Part shown: piece by piece, positions 58,619 to 64,000 of the stretch
Numbering within the stretch: the first letter of the stretch is position 1
Layout: each line of letters starts with the position of its first letter
NCBI GenBank assembly: GCA_015680685.1
Contig: MNCI01011812.1
Span: 62,001-126,000, forward strand
Length of the DNA: 64,000 nucleotides
Direction: 5' to 3'
Origin: Gnetum montanum
Lineage: Eukaryota; Streptophyta; Gnetopsida; Gnetales; Gnetaceae
Translations under genes and position numbers: made by a program
The notes under the pieces: model-generated
What the model saw: only the letters and a program-made list of their open reading frames with translations
Database searches by the model: none
What the model was told of the DNA's origin: nothing

Positions 58619-59530
58619 TGATGAGCGGCAAGATATCCCTATGCCCAACCATACGAATCACGAGTGTTCATGCATGACTCGATCAAAATCCATAGACTGT
58701 AAGCACTTAACATACACTAGACTTCTAACCAGTGAAACCTTGGGTTAGAACGGTTATTGTCATCCTAATCTCACTTGTGAGGTTCTATTTACAATGGTTA
58801 AGTGAGACTAAGGCTAATGATTTTTATATCTTTTTAATTATCTTTTCGATGGCTAATTATCTTTTAAAGTAACGATAGAATATTAATTAATCTAAATTTA
58901 TCTTAACCTAAATCTTAACTATTCCTAGCGTAAGTATCCGGTCCCATCTTTTGAGCACGTTCTGAGCATCCCTAACACTTCTGGGTTACCATACGTTAAG
59001 CGTCACTTGGCTTACCAAGTGTTTGGGTTACATTCAAGATGGTTGTACTTATGGCCTTAACGAACTACGAATGAACAATAGCGAATGAAATTATAATAAT
59101 GAAAACTTAAGTAATTAACAAGTAACTAATAAAGCACAAACATATTCAACTATTGAATGCATAAAATAACTAAGTCCAAATGCTGCAAGGAATGCTTGAA
59201 TAGTTCATCTTTATTGCAATCATGCCAATGGGCTCAGAGACATCAACTCTCGAATAAAGAGCCAATCACTTTTCTTACACCTGCTGTGGGCACTTGGAAA
59301 ATATTCTATCTCCTGCGGGAAAAAACTACAAGAGCTTCGCTACAACGACTCAAAGGATGCTTAAATGAGGTAGAAGGCCCTCTTATTTATAGTCCAGGAT
59401 AGGTGGCTACGTAAATGGGGCCACGTTGATGCAGGGAGGCTACATCGATGGGCCCGTGTCAACGTGGTTGTGTATACGCGATCTTGTATACGCGGCCTAG
59501 TCGACACATTTACTAAATGACACTTCATCA
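58619..59530 (-). repeat. 5' LTR of element C
   Basis: 912 bases, TGATGAGCGG to CACTTCATCA on the plus strand. It is nearly collinear with 46326-47226. Confidence 0.93.
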
Positions 59531-59535
59531 TAGGG
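59531..59535 (-). repeat. Target site duplication of element C, right
   Basis: TAGGG, identical to 46321-46325. Confidence 0.9.
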
Positions 59536-59885
59536 TGAGAAAGAATCATTAATTAACTAAGGAAAGCATTAAGTAATAGTAATTAATCTATTCTAAATGC
59601 TGTAAGATTTATCACAAAGTTCATCTTTATTTCTGTACACAAGGTGTGCTTAGGTATACAATGCACTTTATGACTCCTACTACAAGCACATAGAAATAAT
59701 TCTAACTCTGAGAGGAAGAAAAGGCAAGAGTTTGGGTAAGGAACCAAGATTAACTATGTAAACCAAGTGTGCCCACCTCTTATTTATAGGCAATGAGGCA
59801 AGTTGTGATATTGTGTACGTGATATTACATGGCAAGCCATAATATCGTGGATGTGATATCACGAGCGCAATATCGCGGCTCATCA
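59536..59885 (-). repeat. 3' LTR of element D, right piece
   Basis: It continues the LTR begun at 45877. Minus strand: palindrome-like GATATC/GTACAC motifs, then CTATAAATAAGAGG near 59780. It ends TCATCA at 59885, followed by the purine tract CATGGAGGTA (minus). Confidence 0.85.
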
Positions 59886-59899
59886 TACCTCCATGACTG

Positions 59900-61814
59900 A
59901 ATGAAAACTCATTCTGAAGCTCCTTACAAAATATTGGGAAGGTATGGGATTATTGACTAAATGAGAAATGATAGTGATAGGGAATTATAGGCTCAAAGTG
60001 CCCAATGAACAGATCGACAACACAATACATTACAGCATTAGTGTTCATGACCATTGTGATGAACACTATACATAAGTGACATCCAAGCCTTCATTTGATA
60101 GCTTAAAGAGAGAGAGAGAGAGAGAAAAGAAAAGGAGGCGCATTGCTGCCAATGCTGAGATTGTGCCCTCCATTGTTTATCCATAGCCACGTGACCAAAC
60201 TTGTTCCCAGTGTAAATGTTCTAGCTCCAGTCCATCATGAGTGCATCCTCCTATTCTAGTTCATAGTTTATGTAATCGCCATTTGCACACACAACACAGT
60301 CACGAATGAGGAAGGATAAGTAAGCCACAATGAAATTGATACCTTGCCTCGATATAAGGCACATTGGCTGGGTTGTGGTTATGGTAGAAATTGTGTTAGA
60401 GGTTTATTACTGATAACTAACCAAGGTGTAGGGGTTAGGTAAGTAATAGAATGGAGAAATTGAAAAATTTGTGCCAAGGCCCCCATGACTAAGAGCAAAC
60501 CTCTAGTAGCAATAAGATGGAAAAATATAAGGAACAAGAAAGATGGAAAAAATAACAATGGCAATGACAATAAAGTGGAAGTCAAATATGGGGATGAAAT
60601 GAGAAATGGTTGATTGCAGAGAATGTTAAGGAAAAGAACTTAACAATTGCACCAAAAAGGAATGCTAGTGTATCCTCCCCAAAGTAGGCTCATGCCCTTT
60701 ATGACTTGACAAACCCACAAACCAAAGAGTCNCAGGCTCATGCCCTTTATGACTTGACAAACCCACAAACCAAAGAGTCCATAGGCTCTAAGAATTTCAT
60801 TTAGAAGCAAGAGTTAAAAGCTTACCCACAAGAACTTACCAAGGGAAAACAATGCATCAACCAAGATATGGACTTATCATAAAACTCTCAATGAGGTGGA
60901 AAACGCGAAGAAAGATAGAGAGTAGAAAATGGAATGGAATCCCAAGAGCAAGGTTGTGTAAATTCCCTTGTGTATTTTATGGTTAAGGTGACCACATAGA
61001 ACTCATTCCAAATCCAGACTCAAACCAGCCACACTCAGTGACCTTGCATCAATACACTTGGCCAATCCATCCTCTTGAAACAACAAGAATGCCTCCACAA
61101 AGAGTCACCACCATCCTAAGGAGAGTGAGATGGAGAAGCAGGAAGCGAGAAAGGGCCTTAGTTAGAAGGAACCTTTAAGCATGGGTAACATGGATTTCTA
61201 GTGCTTGTAGCCCATATTACTTTATTATGTCTAAGGGGTGTGCTTTGAATTCTCACTTTCTTTCTTTCTTTTTATGCATGAGAACCACACCATGCAAAGA
61301 CTTATTTTTATTCACTTTGCTTCCTGATATTTGATTGATGGCAGAATGGTGGAAAACCCAAGAATAAGCTTCCAAGCGCCCAAGAGAATGGCTAGCACAA
61401 ATGCATTGAATCCCCTTGAAGTCACACCCCTTTTCAACCATTGATTCCTTCCTCGGTTCAAAGAATACCAAACCACCAATTCATTAATAGTTTTATTAGA
61501 AAAAAGGATAGTACAGTTTCAAAACCAAGGGAGATCATACAGTTGAACAGAGGAATGGACGACATGGACTCATTGTCTATTTTATCAAAAGAACCATATC
61601 ATAATATCAACATTGAAAATCAAAGGTAAAAACCAACCATTAACAATCAACATTATTATAATACAATCCACCATCATGAGCACTTATTGTATGACGAATG
61701 AAAGTAAATCAAATAAAGAAATAGGAAAAAATGTGAACAATGGTGTAAGAAAAAAATAAGTAAATTTGAAAAATGTGTTAAAAATATAAAAAAAGAGCTA
61801 AGGGTTTAGAATGG
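59900..61814 (-). other. Spacer of element D
   Basis: No credible gene. It holds a GA microsatellite (about 60107-60124), a degraded conserved box (about 60680-60666), a donor-like GAG/GTTTGC near 60500 and the A/T-rich tract near integrase (61740-61800). A 46-base duplication around the N at 60732 (60686-60731 and 60734-60779) is a likely assembly fault. Confidence 0.5.
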
Positions 61815-63130
61815 TTAGCATTGATGGCTGTCTCCCCCACAACTGAGTTGGAAGGAGGAGATCCAAAATAACGAGTAGGGTTATCCACCAATAGAGATAG
61901 TATTAGTACTAGCTAATCTAAGCTCATGGAAAGGTTTGGTTTGTTGGACATTGATTAATAGTTTCTTATATGGGCTCTTAGGTTTGTATATCATCATGAC
62001 CCCTGAAGGGAAATTTGCATGAATGACATATGATCCTTCCCACAACGTTTAAAATTTGGTACGTTGTGGCACATGTGTGGGATTCCTGTAGAGAACCTTA
62101 TCTCTTGGTTGATATTTAGCTTTCCTAATTCTTAGGTCATGACATTGTTTATTAAAGGCCTTGTGCAATTCATTAGATGATAAGGCAGCCAATCGGTTCT
62201 CATCTAGCAGGTTAAGGATCATCAACCATTATTTTGTTCTAGATCAAGGTCAAGGTTGAGGTCACATGCCGTGGATAGTGTACGGAGCTCAGTTTGAATG
62301 GGAATCTTTGGTAATTTATTGTACACTAACTCATAGGGAGAGTAGCCTATAGAGAGTTTTCATGTGAAGCGGTATGCCCAAAGAGCATCGTTTAGTTTAG
62401 TTCTCTAGTCTTGCCTAAACTTACTAATGGTTCTTGTCAATATCTTTGTAATCTCCCTATTGGTGACTTTAGCTTGACCATTCTCTTGGGGGTGATATGG
62501 TGTAGTCAGTTTGTGCTTAACCCTTAAGCGTTGCATTAATTTTCAAAAAGTCGCACTTGTGAAGTGTGTACCATTGTCTGAAATAAGTGCACAAGGCACA
62601 CCAAACCTATTTATGATTTGTTGTTGCACAAATTATGCAGCTATAGATGATGTATAATCCTTAATAGCAGCTACTTCTACCCATTTTGTAAGGTAATCAA
62701 TGACAACAATAATATAATCTTTTCCATTGGAGATTAGTGTAATTAGCCCCATAAAATCAGTTCCTCAAATGTCAAAGGGTTCTAAAGGTTGGATCCATTG
62801 TTGCGTACCCTCCATTCTAGTAATCATCCCCCCATCATGTTGATAGCGCTCACAAGATTGGATGAAATGATGGGCATCCCAGAACAATGTAGGCTAATAA
62901 TATCATGCAAGTAAGATCTTAATGGCTATTTGTCTTCTAGCGTAATAACCCCCACAAGGACCCTCATGAGTGTCTTGGAGAACTCGTAGTTGATCTACAT
63001 CGAGAACACACCATCAGACCAATCCTTCAGGACATACTTTGTAATTTTTCCTATTGATTTCCATAAAATACTTGCCTCGATGAAGAACCTATTATTTCTT
63101 TTTAGTGTCAAACCCTTGTGGTGTTTGTTG
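61815..63130 (-). pseudogene. Integrase of element D
   Basis: Minus strand: core with LISDNGTHFTSATF near 62570, HPQENGQAKVTNREITKIL near 62480 (the third catalytic residue is Lys, codon 62468-62470, not Glu), ALWAYRF, SPYELVYNKLPKIPIQ near 62310 and the C-terminal tail ending near 61815. The zinc region lies towards 63000. Stops and frameshifts are present. Same protein as in B and C. Confidence 0.75.
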
Positions 63131-64000
63131 TGTAAGGAGATAGATGATGATACTACTATACTAGTTTGTCTCCATGGTTAACTAATTATTCACTACACCT
63201 GCAAAGAGGAGTTCATATGGGAAATAATTAGAAATTGGATACTCATCCTCTTTGTTATTCCATCGCAATCAAGATAAATGATCAGCAACTACATTCTCAG
63301 TGCCTTTACGATCGATCATTGTAAGATCGAACTCTTGTAAGATTACAAGCCATCGTATGATGGGAGGGCTTACCATTGGTTTATTCATTAGGAATCTTAT
63401 TGCACTATGATCCATCTATAAAAAAACCTTATAGTCCAAGACATAGTGCCTAAAGTTTTTTAGTGCAAACACTACAACCATTAATTCTTTTTTTGTTGTA
63501 GTGTAGTTAAGTTGTGCACCAGCGATACTTCTACTTGCACAGTGGATGTAATAAGGATGTTTTTGGTCATCTAACTATGTAATTATGACTCCTAAAGCAT
63601 AGTTGGATGCATCAGTCATTATGTAAAATGGTTTGGACTAGTCAGGAGCTTGTAGAATGGGTGTTTCTACGAGCTTTTTTTTTAAAGTTTTAAAAGCTAG
63701 TTTGCATTCCCTAGTCTATTCGAAAGGTACGTCCTTTTTCATTAGTTCAACCAATGGTTTTCCAACCTTAGAAAAGTTCTCAATAAGGCATTTGTAGTAG
63801 CCAGTGTATCCAAGGAATGACCAGATATCTTTTATAGTTTTTGGTTGATGGGTAATTCCTTGGATAACTTTAATCTTTTCAGGGTGTACCTCTATCCCTA
63901 TTTGTGAGATCTTATGCCTTAGTACAATTCCTTCTTGGACCATTAAATGGCTTTTCTACTAGTAAAGCCTTAAATTGGTTTCTACACATCATTTTAATAC
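63130..64000 (-). pseudogene. RNase H and reverse transcriptase end of element D
   Basis: 63716-63943 (minus) reads VQEGIVLRHKISQIGIEV, then IKVIQGITHQPKTIKDIW and SFLGYTGYYKCLIENFSKV, the region after the catalytic box of reverse transcriptase. RNase H follows down to about 63250. The window ends before the catalytic box. Confidence 0.75.

Larger units (their letters stand above)
46326..59530 (-). mobile_element. Element C: complete Athila-like LTR retrotransposon
   Basis: 13.2 kb with LTRs of about 0.9 kb at both ends, a perfect TAGGG target duplication, tRNA-Asp-type primer site, gag, protease, reverse transcriptase, RNase H, integrase, a 2 kb spacer with an internal promoter-like module, ORF3 and a polypurine tract. 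It sits in the 3' LTR of D and is the best reference copy of the family in the window, but all frames carry stops. Confidence 0.92.
59886..64000 (-). mobile_element. Element D: internal part of an Athila-like element, without ORF3
   Basis: Together with the LTR pieces at 45877-46325 and 59536-59885 this forms element D. Minus-strand order: reverse transcriptase (cut by the window end), RNase H, integrase, spacer, polypurine tract, 3' LTR. Only about 200 bases separate the spacer from the polypurine tract, so ORF3, which is almost 3 kb in the relatives, is missing. Confidence 0.75.

Noticed and set aside
1-64000. tRNA, rRNA or other structural RNA genes
   Set aside because: None recognised by eye on either strand; only tRNA-complementary primer sites are present.

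Overview
The window is plant repeat DNA with no intact host gene that I could recognise. It is built from LTR retrotransposons inserted into one another, one decayed LINE, and sequence gaps. The lineage is a seed plant, probably an angiosperm with a large genome. The pointers are two typical plant Ty3/gypsy lineages, an Athila-like one with a tRNA-Asp-type primer site and a Tat-like one with a second RNase H domain, and a telomere-type TTTAGGG filler. The species cannot be read from the sequence. Nearly every coding region carries stops and frameshifts. Many stops look like C-to-T or G-to-A changes (CAG, CAA or TGG turned into stops), as expected from decay of methylated DNA.

Layout, left to right. 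Element E (1-4875, +) is the 3' part of an Athila-like element: spacer, third ORF, 3' LTR. Element A (5183-34830, +) has two LTRs, a primer site and gag, but no protease, reverse transcriptase or integrase. Its region between pol and ORF3 is duplicated in tandem (8258-10712, then 10726 onward). Element F (11037-29620, +), a complete Tat-like element, sits inside the second copy with 1.7 kb LTRs and a perfect AAGAG target duplication. A LINE remnant (34831-37148, +) follows. Element B (37149-45876, -) lacks its 5' part and carries a sequence gap plus a solo-LTR fragment. Element D (45877-46325 and 59536-64000, -) is inserted in the reverse transcriptase of B. Element C (46326-59530, -) is a complete element inserted in the 3' LTR of D with a perfect TAGGG target duplication. 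The order of events on the right is therefore LINE, then B, then D, then C.

Main discovery. Element F carries, between its protease and reverse transcriptase and on the opposite strand, a seven-exon gene (22315 down to 17919). All six GT-AG introns preserve the reading frame. The first part resembles a plant FCP1/NIF-type HAD phosphatase, the middle resembles the plant-transposon protein domain, and the end is coiled-coil then acidic. Being antisense, its introns would survive retrotransposition, because they are not introns in the element's own RNA.

Second discovery. The Athila-like elements A, B, C and E each carry a promoter-like module about 0.5 kb upstream of ORF3: a conserved 20-base box, about 310-355 bases further a TATA box, a GGGGAGTTTTT motif, a donor-like site, and an acceptor-like TGATTGCAG touching the ORF3 start codon. 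The motifs upstream of the internal TATA match the type found in the same element's LTR, which suggests a second transcription unit for ORF3 that evolves together with the LTR promoter.
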